A DNA stretch of 64,000 nucleotides, taken from contig NZ_QXHU01000004.1 of assembly GCF_009663465.1 (NCBI RefSeq), positions 144,672-208,671 of the forward strand, written 5' to 3'. Shown here one piece after another: positions 8,701 through 17,022 of the stretch; the stretch's first letter is position 1, and every line of letters starts with the position of its first letter. This DNA comes from Riemerella anatipestifer. Lineage in GTDB: Bacteria > Bacteroidota > Bacteroidia > Flavobacteriales > Weeksellaceae. The notes under the pieces were generated by a model, which saw nothing but the letters and a program-made list of their open reading frames with translations, made no database searches and was not told where the DNA came from. Made by a program: the position numbers and the translations under genes.

Positions 8701-11292
8701 ATGGCAAAAGCAAAGAAAGAAACTCCTCTAATGCAACAATATAATAGTATTAAAGCAAAATACTCTGATGCAATATTGCTTTTCAGAGTAGGAGATTTCT
8801 ATGAAACCTTTGGGACAGATGCCATCAAAACAGCTCAAATTTTGGGCATTGTTCTTACTAAAAGAAACAATGGTGGAGATGGACAGAGTATAGAACTGGC
8901 GGGGTTTCCTCATCATTCTTTAGACTCTTATCTTCCAAAATTGGTAAGAGCAGGGCTTAGGGTTGCAGTATGTGATCAGTTAGAAGACCCTAAATTGGTA
9001 AAGGGTATCGTCAAAAGAGGGGTTACGGAATTGGTAACTCCTGGAGTTACATTTAATGACCAAGTTCTTAATTCTAAGAAAAATAATTTTTTACTTGCCC
9101 TTCACAAGGAAAAGGAGAAGTATGGCGTTGCTTTAGTGGATATTTCTACAGGAGAATTTTTGTTAGGAGAGGGCAATTTAGAAAAGTTACTACATATCAT
9201 CAATACATTTGAACCTAGCGAAATTATTTACCAAAGAACTCAAGAAATTCCTAGTCAAGTTAAAAACAAAAGCGTTTTTAAGATGGAGGATTGGGCATTT
9301 CAGTATCATTTTGCTTACGAAAAGCTCACGCAACACTTTAAAACTAATTCTCTTAAAGGTTTCGGAGTAGAAGACTATAAGCTAGGCATTACGGCTGCTG
9401 GAGCTATTTTTGCCTATTTGGTGGAGGATACGCATCATAATTTGCTCAATCATATTACTCAGATAAAACTTATTCCGCAGGAAGATTATTTAATGATGGA
9501 TCAGTTTACGCTGAGAAATTTGGAAGTGGTATTTCCTACACATCAAAACGGGAAAAGTCTTTTGGATATTATAGACAGAACAGCCACTCCAATGGGAGGA
9601 AGGCTTTTGAGGAGAAGATTGATATTGCCACTTAAATCCGTAAATGAAATTAACAGAAGACTCTCTTTAGTTGAATTTTTGAATAATGAGGAGCAGCTAA
9701 GACTAGATGTTGCAACAAGGCTTAAAGGTATTTCGGACTTAGACCGATTGATGGGTAAGCTAGCGGCAGAGAAAATATCACCTAAAGAACTAGGCTATCT
9801 TAGACAAAGTTTAGTTTATATTTCCGAGATAAAATCGTTACTGCATCAATATCCTGATGTTTTGGCGTGGCTTAATCCACTTAATCATTTGGAGGAAGTT
9901 ATCAATACTTTAGAGAGTAACCTAAATGAGGAACTACCTGTAAACTTAGCCAAAGGCAATGTGATTAAGTTGGGTGTTTCTGACGAGCTAGACCGTTTGA
10001 GAGGTTTGCAGAACTCTGGTAAAGATTACCTAGACGAGATGTGCCAAAGGGAAATAGAAAGAACGGGCATTGCTAGTCTGAAAATCAATTTTAATAATGT
10101 TTTTGGTTATTATATAGAGGTTAGAAATACGCATAAGGACAAAGTTCCTGAAGAATGGATTAGAAAGCAAACGCTAGTCAATGCCGAGAGGTACATTACA
10201 ACAGAACTGAAGGAATACGAAGACCAAATTTTAGGAGCAGAAGAGCGTATAGCCATTCTAGAGCAAGAGCTTTATAGAAAGGTATGCCAAGAGGTACTTG
10301 TTTATATAGACCAAATTCAGGAAAACGCACAACTTATCGCACAGCTAGATGTGGCGGTTGGGTTATCAGAGTTGTCTGTGGAAAAAGGCTATACTAAACC
10401 AGTGCTTAACGATGGCTTTAGTATAGAACTCAAAGAGGCAAGACACCCTATTATAGAAAATGCTTTGCCGTTAGGCGAAAAATACATTCCTAACGATTTG
10501 TTTTTAGACCGAGAGGAGCAGCAGATTATTATGGTAACTGGTCCCAATATGGCGGGTAAATCGGCGATATTGAGGCAAACGGCAGTTATTTGTCTTTTGG
10601 CACAAATCGGGAGTTTTGTCCCAGCTAAATATGCTTCTATTGGCATTTTAGATAAGATATTTACAAGGGTGGGAGCAACGGACAATCTCTCTGCGGGAGA
10701 ATCAACCTTTATGGTGGAAATGAACGAAGCCGCTAATATCCTCAATAATATTTCCGACCGAAGTTTAATTCTTTTAGATGAAATAGGGCGAGGTACTTCC
10801 ACTTATGATGGCGTTTCTATCGCTTGGGCTATTGCGGAATATTTGCATCAGCACCCAACCAAACCTAAGACTTTATTCGCCACCCACTACCACGAGTTGA
10901 ATGAAATGACCAATAATTTTGAAAGGATTAAAAACTTCCACATTTCAATTAAAGAGCATAAGGGGAACATTATTTTCCTGAGGAAGTTGGTGTCTGGTGG
11001 TAGCGAACATAGCTTTGGTATCCACGTGGCAAAATTGGCAGGAATGCCTGCTACGGTAGTTAATAGAGCTAACGAAATCCTAAAAACTTTGGAAAACAAC
11101 CGCTCACAGAATGATACAAAAGAATCTGTTAAAAGGGTAACGGAAGAAAATTTGCAACTCTCGTTCTTCCAATTAGACGACCCCGTTTTAGAAAACATCA
11201 GAGAAGAGCTTACTAAGATAGACATCAACACGCTCACGCCTATAGAAGCTATGATGAAACTCAACGCCATTAAAAATATGATAGGCAAATAA
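8701..11292 (+). CDS. mutS: DNA mismatch repair protein MutS
   Basis: An 863-residue MutS1 protein. The ATG at 8701 is preferred (MAKAKKETPLMQQY) because an upstream in-frame TTG would lie in the promoter. The mismatch-recognition N-terminal domain has the canonical F-x-E wedge in GDFYETFG (about 29-36). It is followed by connector, lever and clamp domains, then the ATPase domain with Walker A GPNMAGKS (about 614-621), and LLDEIGRGTSTYDG and ATHYHEL further on. The C-terminal helix-turn-helix region is short, as in many Bacteroidetes. The protein binds mispaired bases and recruits MutL. DUF2809 follows 6 bp after the stop, so the two may be co-transcribed. Confidence 0.98.
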   Translation: MAKAKKETPLMQQYNSIKAKYSDAILLFRVGDFYETFGTDAIKTAQILGIVLTKRNNGGDGQSIELAGFPHHSLDSYLPKLVRAGLRVAVCDQLEDPKLVKGIVKRGVTELVTPGVTFNDQVLNSKKNNFLLALHKEKEKYGVALVDISTGEFLLGEGNLEKLLHIINTFEPSEIIYQRTQEIPSQVKNKSVFKMEDWAFQYHFAYEKLTQHFKTNSLKGFGVEDYKLGITAAGAIFAYLVEDTHHNLLNHITQIKLIPQEDYLMMDQFTLRNLEVVFPTHQNGKSLLDIIDRTATPMGGRLLRRRLILPLKSVNEINRRLSLVEFLNNEEQLRLDVATRLKGISDLDRLMGKLAAEKISPKELGYLRQSLVYISEIKSLLHQYPDVLAWLNPLNHLEEVINTLESNLNEELPVNLAKGNVIKLGVSDELDRLRGLQNSGKDYLDEMCQREIERTGIASLKINFNNVFGYYIEVRNTHKDKVPEEWIRKQTLVNAERYITTELKEYEDQILGAEERIAILEQELYRKVCQEVLVYIDQIQENAQLIAQLDVAVGLSELSVEKGYTKPVLNDGFSIELKEARHPIIENALPLGEKYIPNDLFLDREEQQIIMVTGPNMAGKSAILRQTAVICLLAQIGSFVPAKYASIGILDKIFTRVGATDNLSAGESTFMVEMNEAANILNNISDRSLILLDEIGRGTSTYDGVSIAWAIAEYLHQHPTKPKTLFATHYHELNEMTNNFERIKNFHISIKEHKGNIIFLRKLVSGGSEHSFGIHVAKLAGMPATVVNRANEILKTLENNRSQNDTKESVKRVTEENLQLSFFQLDDPVLENIREELTKIDINTLTPIEAMMKLNAIKNMIGK

Positions 11293-11298
11293 TACAAA

Positions 11299-11676
11299 AT
11301 GAAACCAAGGTTTAGTCTTTTCTGGTGTGCCATTACTCTGTTGTTATTTTTAACAGAAGTGATAATTGCGGTTTGGCTTAAATCCTGTTATTTTATTAGG
11401 GCATATCTAGGAGATGTATTGGTGGTAATTCTTATTTATACCTTTGTTTTGACTTTCTTTAAAACTAAAGAAAAAACTCAACTGATTTTAGGGATATTTC
11501 TATTTTCTGTTTTAGTAGAGGTATTACAATATTTTAGCATTGCAGAGAAGCTAGGGTTTAGAGAAGGTAGTGTAGGGCATATTGTTATTGGGAACTCTTT
11601 CTCTTGGTTAGACCTATTGTGCTATGCGGTGGGATGTGCTTTTATTTTTGTATTGGTTAAAATGAGAGGTAAATAA
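11299..11676 (+). CDS. DUF2809 small membrane protein
   Basis: A 125-residue protein with about four transmembrane helices. It matches the DUF2809 pattern: an early RAYLGDVLVVILIY segment near residue 33 and a late W-LDLLCYAVG segment near residue 101. The molecular function of this family is not known. It begins 6 bp after mutS and probably rides on the same transcript; nothing else suggests a repair role. Confidence 0.85.
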   Translation: MKPRFSLFWCAITLLLFLTEVIIAVWLKSCYFIRAYLGDVLVVILIYTFVLTFFKTKEKTQLILGIFLFSVLVEVLQYFSIAEKLGFREGSVGHIVIGNSFSWLDLLCYAVGCAFIFVLVKMRGK

Positions 11677-11772
11677 CAGAACTTGCGATTTCTCTGCAAA
11701 CCACTTTTTCTAATTAAAAATATTAGTTTTGTGGCTATTATAGTGCCTCTGTTGTGGGGGGCTACTAAAAAG

Positions 11773-11812
11773 AAAATCACCTGAAGGTTTGTTCTCCAAG
11801 TGATTTTTTATA
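11773..11812. terminator. Hairpin between convergent DUF2809 and secreted-protein genes
   Basis: AAAATCAC (11773-11780) pairs with GTGATTTT (11800-11807), with T-rich flanks usable in both directions. It sits between two convergent genes and probably terminates both. Confidence 0.65.
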
Positions 11813-11831
11813 ATATTTCTAGAATACCAAA

Positions 11832-13076
11832 TTACTTAGATAATAGAGTTTCTATCTTAGATAGCCTTTCTTTGAGTTCTTTAATTTCGGCATCTTTAGC
11901 TTTTAGGGCTTTGTCTTGCTCTATGCTGTGTAGGTAGAGTTCTTCTATCTTCTCCACATTGGTAAGTTGGGTAGCCATAAGGTCTATATAGCCTTGCTTT
12001 TTGATAGCTTCTGCAGATTGGTACCCTGGCAAATGCCCATTAGTCTTTACAAAGTTTTCTACTTGGCTAAGGGTTTTAAAGCTATAATCTGCCTTTAGGC
12101 TAGAAGTACCTGTATAATACTTTTGGAATACATAGTCTGGGAAGATAGTAGCACCACTAGCTCCCGTAAAACCTGTGGCTTTTACAGTACCTGCCACTTC
12201 TAACTTTTCAGTTGGGCTAGTAGTTCCTATCCCCACATTACCATTATTTTCTATTCTCATAGCTTCTGATCGTGTATCTGAACCATTCAATGTTGTTAGA
12301 AATGTAATATTTGTTCCATGTGCTACATCTGTCCAATTTTCTGAAGTATTAACAAAAATACCCCCTCTATTATAATTATATTTGACCCCATCATAAGCTC
12401 CTCCTCCCAAGGTTATTAGATGATCATTTTCCATTACTGCTTCTGGATTTTCAATTGTCCCTCTCAATTTTCTAGATAGTACCCCTGGCGACATGTTTGT
12501 ATTAGAAGCCGACTGTAATAGAATTTCACCCAAAGCATTACCATTTCCAACTAAATGTAACTTTCTTTCGGGTGATTTAGTTCCTACTCCTATATATCCT
12601 TCATCGTTAATAAAAATATTATTTCCATCTAATCTTTCGGTTATCCCATCTGATAAGTTTTTGATTTTTGCTACTTTGTTTGTAGAATCGTTAACCCAAA
12701 TCGTAGTTCCATTGTTTCCACTCTTTACCCACTTCGTACCGTTCCAATAGTAATATCCTTTTTCTGTAATATCTGCTACTTTAGTATCTATTGGAGAGAT
12801 AGTGTAATCTGAAATATTATCTACATAGATTAAGGTAGATTCTTTAAGGAGCATCTCTGTATTGGTTGTCATGAGATAAGCTTTATTTTTACTCACATTT
12901 GGGATTATCAATCCTTCTAAAGTCTTATCCGTATTGTCTGACTTCCCTTTGATTTCTAAAGTAGCATTAGGCTTGTTATAGTTAATCCCTATTTTACCAC
13001 TATAATCTTGTCCATAAGTTACGAGCCCTAATCCTAACAAGGCTAACACACTTAATTTTGTAGTCTTTGTTTTCAT
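11832..13076 (-). CDS. Secreted tail-fibre-like protein with coiled-coil C-terminus
   Basis: A 414-residue protein with a signal peptide (MKTKTTKLSVLALLGLGLVTYGQ). Short repeats of phage tail-fibre or S74-peptidase-associated type follow (VGIGTxSPxxKLxxxG near 155-170 and GIGTTSPTEKLEVAGT near 281-296). The C-terminal region has a YVFQKYY..SLKADYSF segment, a NGHLPGYQSA motif and a final coiled coil (about 365-414). Proteins of this type are common in Chryseobacterium and Riemerella, often in several paralogs, and are thought to be surface or secreted fibres; no T9SS C-terminal sorting domain is obvious. A second partial copy of its last 50 residues lies at 58614-58781. Function unknown. Confidence 0.8.
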   Translation of the reverse strand: MKTKTTKLSVLALLGLGLVTYGQDYSGKIGINYNKPNATLEIKGKSDNTDKTLEGLIIPNVSKNKAYLMTTNTEMLLKESTLIYVDNISDYTISPIDTKVADITEKGYYYWNGTKWVKSGNNGTTIWVNDSTNKVAKIKNLSDGITERLDGNNIFINDEGYIGVGTKSPERKLHLVGNGNALGEILLQSASNTNMSPGVLSRKLRGTIENPEAVMENDHLITLGGGAYDGVKYNYNRGGIFVNTSENWTDVAHGTNITFLTTLNGSDTRSEAMRIENNGNVGIGTTSPTEKLEVAGTVKATGFTGASGATIFPDYVFQKYYTGTSSLKADYSFKTLSQVENFVKTNGHLPGYQSAEAIKKQGYIDLMATQLTNVEKIEELYLHSIEQDKALKAKDAEIKELKERLSKIETLLSK

Positions 13077-13146
13077 AAAATTTAATTTTAAAGTTGTTAA
13101 TGATTTTGTTTAATTTTTTTCTTTGTTGTTCTTTGGGTTAAAATTC

Positions 13147-13351
13147 CCTAGCGTGGCGTTTAGGATTTCCTAACTAGAGAATTAAGATTTCCTAGCTAGG
13201 AAAATTTTTTTTCACGGCAGGAAATTCTGAACTTCTCCTTAGGCGTTTTTTTATACACACCTACTTCTGAAAAACCGCAGGCGTGTCGTTTAAATTTTCA
13301 CGCCTGTGGTTGCCCAACCGCACGCCTGCGGTTTTTTTTTCACGCGTGCGG
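13147..13351. repeat. Intergenic array phased at about 22 bp, GC-rich cores
   Basis: Ten-base cores occur at near-constant 22-bp spacing: CCTAGCGTGG (13147), CCTAACTAGA (13169), CCTAGCTAGG (13191), CACGGCAGG (13213), CTCCTTAGG (13235), then after a weak unit CCGCAGGCGTG (13275), CACGCCTGTGG (13299), CACGCCTGCGG (13321) and CACGCGTGCGG (13341). Spacers are AT-rich and not conserved. The right half doubles as a terminator for the HU-like gene. It fills the space between the secreted-protein gene and the HU-like gene. Confidence 0.65.
13270..13309 (-). terminator. Terminator of the HU-like gene
   Basis: Read on the minus strand, CCACAGGCGTG (13309-13299) pairs with CACGCCTGCGG (13285-13275) with one mismatch and is followed by five T residues (13274-13270). 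Confidence 0.6.
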
Positions 13352-13366
13352 TTTTATCGCCCTCTG

Positions 13367-13750
13367 CTAGAGCTTTTCGTAGCTTAGCGTTGCCAGCATC
13401 TTTCTCAGGTCAGAACCTGGGGTAAAGACCACCTTGGCGTTTTTAATGGCTGCGGGGGTTACTTCCTCTTCTTTAGATTTTCCCTCGCTACTGATGCTCA
13501 CCCTCATACTGCCGAGTTCTCCTAGGCGGATAATCTGTCCTTCGGCTAGAGAAGACTGCATCACATCTACCAAAGCGTAAAGCACCGCTCTGATGTCCGC
13601 CCCACTTACGGTGGAAATTTTCTCGATGTCCCTAGTCAGACCTGCTAAAGTTTTTTCGCTGACTACATTGGCAGAAGCGTAGTATTTTTTCTCGCCTCCA
13701 CCGGCAACTCCCGGTTGCCCTTTCTGAATCACTTTGTACTTGATTGGCAT
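13367..13750 (-). CDS. HU-like histone family DNA-binding protein
   Basis: A 127-residue protein of the Bacteroidetes HU-like family (HU-HIG / TIGR01201 type). It is longer than canonical HU (about 90 residues). It starts MPIKYKVIQKGQPG, has a lysine-containing segment GGGEKKYYASAN, then the helical dimerisation region and the DNA-binding arm segment LGELGSMRVSIS near 84-95, ending VVFTPGSDLRKML. Such proteins bend or coat DNA non-specifically. The gene is preceded by more than 800 bp with no coding sequence but with clear secondary structure, and it is followed by a repeat array containing its terminator. Codon use and context suggest a stand-alone unit. Confidence 0.88.
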   Translation of the reverse strand: MPIKYKVIQKGQPGVAGGGEKKYYASANVVSEKTLAGLTRDIEKISTVSGADIRAVLYALVDVMQSSLAEGQIIRLGELGSMRVSISSEGKSKEEEVTPAAIKNAKVVFTPGSDLRKMLATLSYEKL

Positions 13751-14050
13751 AAAGATTTAGTTTTTAGATATTAGTTGTTAGTTGTTAAATTGTTCAGTCG
13801 TTAGGTTGTTAATTGTTAAATGGTTGGTGGCTATTAGAGCTTGGAGGTTCAGCGGTTCAAAGTTCAAGGATTCAAAGTTTAAAGTTCTGGGGGCGTAGTT
13901 CAATAGCTCCGATGATTCCTTGAATATTTGAACTTTAAACCTTAAACTAAAGCTCTTTGAACTCATAAGAAAACGCCTTTCCCCTCTAAACACACACAAA
14001 ACGAGAGGAAAGGCTAAGGCAGAAAGAAAGCTGAAGCTCCCTTTCTGAAC

Positions 14051-14172
14051 GCTAAAAGCACCCAACAAGAACGACCAAGTTGTAAGACAAAACAATGGTG
14101 CTTTTAGCAAATATTGATGAAAGCTAAAATTAGAATAGGATAAACGCCAAAAGCCCCCAACAAAAATTGGCG
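14051..14172 (-). other. Two long hairpins in the HU-gene leader region
   Basis: In the 817-bp gene-free stretch 13751-14567, two inverted repeats lie close together. GCTAAAAGCACC (14051-14062) pairs perfectly with GGTGCTTTTAGC (14097-14108). CGCCAA (14145-14150) pairs with TTGGCG (14167-14172). On the minus strand, the 3' arm of each stem sits in the same imperfect direct repeat, GTTGGGnGCTTTTnGCGTT, suggesting a duplicated RNA element. The rest of the stretch (13760-13990) is low-complexity sequence made of GTTAA- and TTCAAAG-like words. No coding gene is supported. Confidence 0.5.
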
Positions 14173-14256
14173 GAACATTTATAATTAACGATAAAAATCT
14201 AGATAAAAAGTGGTATAATACGCGTACGCACGCAACTATTCTGTGTGTGTGTTTAC

Positions 14257-14285
14257 AAAATTATTTGGAACTACCAAATAATTTT
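14257..14285. promoter_or_regulatory. Palindrome with back-to-back -7 boxes
   Basis: AAAATTATTTGG (14257-14268) and CCAAATAATTTT (14274-14285) form a perfect 12-bp inverted repeat with a 5-nt centre. Each arm carries TAATTTTG at its outer end, one on each strand (minus 14256-14263, plus 14279-14286). This could be a divergent promoter or an operator; the minus-strand box would serve the HU-like gene through a leader of roughly 500 nt. Confidence 0.45.
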
Positions 14286-14537
14286 GCAACTTTTTCACAT
14301 TTGGTTGTATGTTGCTGATAAAGTAAGGCATAGCGATGGCAAATGTAAAAACTTTTTTTGATGCGAGCAAGAGGAGGGGTTATTTTTCAGTAGAGGGAGA
14401 ATATAATACTGCCATTGTTTAAGAGTAATTATGTTTTGAACCAATGTCCATTATGGGGTTATCTAAGAAAAGGCTAATGGATACCCCCACCAATTAAATG
14501 GTTAAAAAGTTAATTCTGCATATTTGAATAAAAGACT

Positions 14538-14545
14538 TAACTTTG
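14538..14545 (+). promoter_or_regulatory. -7 box TAACTTTG upstream of polyprenol-phosphate mannosyltransferase
   Basis: TAnnTTTG match, 22 bp before the ATG at 14568; likely promoter of the operon that runs into tgt. Confidence 0.6.
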
Positions 14546-14567
14546 CAGACTATTAGTTTTTTTTTGA

Positions 14568-15284
14568 ATGAAAAAAATCGTTGTCATTCCTACCTATAAC
14601 GAAAAAGAAAATATACAGTCCATTATTCAAGCGGTGATGGATTTGGGGGGAGGTTTTCATATTTTGGTCGTAGATGATTCCTCTCCCGATGGTACGGCAG
14701 ATATTGTTCGTTCTATGCAGAGGCTTTTTGAGGGTAGGCTTCATTTAACCGTAAGAAAAGTAAAAGATGGTTTGGGCAAGGCTTATTTGCACGGCTTTCG
14801 TTGGGCAATAGAGCAGGGCTATGATTTTATTTTTGAGATGGACGCCGATTTTTCTCACAATCCAAAAGATTTACCTAGACTTTATGAGGCGTGTTTAGAG
14901 GCGGATATGTCGGTAGGTTCTCGTTACTCCCAAGGGGTTAATGTGGTTAATTGGCCTATGGGAAGGGTTTTGTTATCTTATTTTGCGTCTAAATATGTAA
15001 GGTTTATTTTAGGTTTACCCGTGCACGATACTACGGCAGGGTTTGTCTGTTTCAGAAAAGACACTCTTCTAAAAATAGGGTTAGATAAGGTAAAACTAAA
15101 AGGTTATGGTTTTCAGGTGGAAATGAAATACAGAGTATTCAAAAAAGGTTTAAAAATAAAGGAAGTTCCTATTATTTTTACCGATAGAACCAAAGGCGAG
15201 TCTAAAATGAATGGCGGAATCATTAAAGAAGCCGTAATAGGTGTGCTTAATCTAAGATGGAAGGCTTTAATAGGTAGATTATGA
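14568..15284 (+). CDS. Polyprenol monophosphomannose synthase-like GT2
   Basis: A 238-residue soluble GT2 enzyme resembling Dpm1. It should transfer a sugar, classically mannose from GDP-mannose, to a polyprenyl phosphate at the cytoplasmic membrane face. Signatures: VVIPTYNEKENI (about 4-15), VVDDSSPDGTA (about 34-44), the EMDADFSHNP metal and acceptor motif (about 90-99) and the late RTKGESKMNGGI motif (about 207-218), typical of the DPM group. It lacks the extra transmembrane domain of GtrB-type relatives. The stop overlaps the next start by 4 bp (ATGA), indicating translational coupling to the DUF4296 gene. Confidence 0.9.
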   Translation: MKKIVVIPTYNEKENIQSIIQAVMDLGGGFHILVVDDSSPDGTADIVRSMQRLFEGRLHLTVRKVKDGLGKAYLHGFRWAIEQGYDFIFEMDADFSHNPKDLPRLYEACLEADMSVGSRYSQGVNVVNWPMGRVLLSYFASKYVRFILGLPVHDTTAGFVCFRKDTLLKIGLDKVKLKGYGFQVEMKYRVFKKGLKIKEVPIIFTDRTKGESKMNGGIIKEAVIGVLNLRWKALIGRL

Positions 15285-15679
15285 ATAGGTTAATTGGGCT
15301 TTTTTGGGTGATGATTTTCGTGGTAGCTTGTAGGCACTCGGTTGAAGCCCCTAAAGATTTATTATCCAAAGAAGAAATGGCACAGATAGTAGCAGACTTT
15401 GCTGTTTATACACAGTCTTCCGATTTTACTAGAAATATGGATATGGAGGAAGTCAGTCGTTTTGTGATGAATAAAAACAAAGCTAAAGGCAAAGCATTTG
15501 AAGACAGTTTTAAATATTATTTGTACAAACCGTCCGATGTAGATAAAATCTACGATATGGCTCAAGACATATTACTTAAAGACTCGGATTTAGAAGAGTA
15601 TATTAAGAAGAAAGAAGCAGAAAATAAAAACCAAAATAAAGAAGAAAAAGTTAATGCAGGAGATTTACAACAACAATAG
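15281..15679 (+). CDS. DUF4296 lipoprotein
   Basis: A 132-residue protein with a short signal peptide and a lipobox ending at Cys17 (IFVVACRH). The DUF4296 core follows (PKDLLSKEEMAQIVADFAVYTQS), and the C-terminal tail is rich in K, E, N and Q. The family is restricted largely to Bacteroidetes and has no known function. It overlaps the upstream glycosyltransferase by 4 bp and ends 7 bp before tgt, so the three genes form a unit. Periplasmic or membrane-anchored location is inferred from the lipobox. Confidence 0.85.
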   Translation: MNRLIGLFWVMIFVVACRHSVEAPKDLLSKEEMAQIVADFAVYTQSSDFTRNMDMEEVSRFVMNKNKAKGKAFEDSFKYYLYKPSDVDKIYDMAQDILLKDSDLEEYIKKKEAENKNQNKEEKVNAGDLQQQ

Positions 15680-15686
15680 CAACGCA

Positions 15687-16823
15687 ATGTCAAAACCATT
15701 TTTTAGTATAGAAAAAACTACCGAATCTAAGGCTAGAGCAGGAGTAATTAGTACCGCTCATGGAGAAATCCAAACGCCTATTTTTATGCCTGTGGGTACG
15801 GTAGCATCGGTAAAAACACTACACCAAAGAGAAATAAGAGACGATGTTAAGGCACAAATTATTTTAGGTAACACCTATCATCTTTACCTAAGGCCAGGTA
15901 TGGAAGTGATGGAGAAAGCAGGAGGACTACATCGTTTTATGAACTGGGAGCGTCCTATCCTTACGGACTCTGGAGGTTATCAGGTCTTTTCTCTTTCAAA
16001 AAGCAGAAAGATGACGGAGGAAGGGGTTAAGTTTAAATCTCATATTGATGGAAGCTACCACTTCATTTCTCCAGAAAAGTCTATGGAAATACAAAGGCAG
16101 ATAGGAGCCGATATTTTTATGGCGTTTGATGAGTGTACACCTTACCCTTGTGAGTATAATCAAGCTAAAGCCTCTATGGAGCTTACTCACAGGTGGCTCA
16201 AGCGTTGTATAGAATGGACAGAAAATAATGCCGAATTGTACGGGCATAAGCAGCGTTTATTTCCGATAGTTCAAGGCTCTACTTATTCTGATTTAAGAAA
16301 GATTTCCGCTGAAGTTATTTCAGAGGCAGGGGCTGAAGGTAATGCCATCGGAGGGCTTTCGGTAGGGGAGCCAGAAGAAGAAATGTACCGAATTACCAAC
16401 GAGGTTACCGATATTCTTCCGAAAGAAAAACCAAGATATTTAATGGGCGTAGGTACACCGTGGAATATTTTGGAAAGTATAGGTTTGGGAGTGGATATGA
16501 TGGATTGTGTGATGCCAACTAGAAACGCCCGAAACGGAATGTTATTCACTTGGCAAGGCGTTATGAATATGAAAAACCAAAAGTGGAAAGAAGATTTTTC
16601 TCCGTTAGATGAGATGGGGACGAGCTTTGTGGACAAGGAGTATTCTAAGGCTTATGTAAGGCATCTTTTTGTAGCTAAAGAATACCTAGGTAAGCAGATT
16701 GCTTCTATACACAACTTGGCATTCTATTTAGATTTGGTAAAGGTGGCTAGAGAGCATATCTTAGCAGGGGATTTCTACGAGTGGAAGGAGCAGATTGTAC
16801 CAGTTTTAAAACAAAGGCTTTAG
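15687..16823 (+). CDS. tgt: Queuine/preQ1 tRNA-guanine transglycosylase
   Basis: A 378-residue enzyme that exchanges G34 of GUN-anticodon tRNAs for preQ1 on the way to queuosine. The ATG at 15687 (MSKPFFSIEKT) fits homologs; an upstream in-frame start would overlap the DUF4296 gene. The active-site segment LTDSGGYQVFS (about 91-101), GLSVGEPEEEM, LMGVGTPWNI and DCVMPTRNARNG are all present. The C-terminal zinc site of the family (CxCxxC plus His) is absent: the region reads DFSPLDEMGTSFVDKEYSKA with no cysteine. I recall the same change in other Bacteroidetes Tgt proteins, so it is probably a lineage trait, not damage. Confidence 0.96.
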   Translation: MSKPFFSIEKTTESKARAGVISTAHGEIQTPIFMPVGTVASVKTLHQREIRDDVKAQIILGNTYHLYLRPGMEVMEKAGGLHRFMNWERPILTDSGGYQVFSLSKSRKMTEEGVKFKSHIDGSYHFISPEKSMEIQRQIGADIFMAFDECTPYPCEYNQAKASMELTHRWLKRCIEWTENNAELYGHKQRLFPIVQGSTYSDLRKISAEVISEAGAEGNAIGGLSVGEPEEEMYRITNEVTDILPKEKPRYLMGVGTPWNILESIGLGVDMMDCVMPTRNARNGMLFTWQGVMNMKNQKWKEDFSPLDEMGTSFVDKEYSKAYVRHLFVAKEYLGKQIASIHNLAFYLDLVKVAREHILAGDFYEWKEQIVPVLKQRL

Positions 16824-16845
16824 TGAGTTTACGACTTTTAGTAAG

Positions 16846-16977
16846 GTTAGGGCGTTTCCCTCTCCAGGGCTAAAGTCCAACGGCTAGGGTCGGGCTATCG
16901 CTCATACGCCTTCGGTCATTGCCGCTCCGCTTCGCTCCGCGGCTTCTTCCCTTCGGGGTATCCGCTCTATCCCTAAC
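16846..16977. repeat. GC-rich REP-like palindromic intergenic element
   Basis: A 132-bp element bounded by a 7-bp inverted repeat, GTTAGGG (16846-16852) and CCCTAAC (16971-16977). Internally it has several hairpins, including GCCGC...GCGGC around 16921-16943 and CCCTTCGGGG at 16949-16958. It is much richer in GC than its surroundings. It resembles the short palindromic elements seen repeatedly between flavobacterial genes; only one copy is visible in this window. Confidence 0.6.
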
Positions 16978-17022
16978 GCGGTGGCAGCCAAAACAAAAAC
17001 AGAGAAAAGTAAGAATTAAATT

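Noticed and set aside
13778-14110. A 110-codon open frame on the minus strand in the HU-gene leader region
   Set aside because: Its second half is made of low-complexity words (NFESLNFEPLN) from GTTCAAAG-like repeats, and its first half lies on one arm of the long inverted repeats. No family or start signal supports it.
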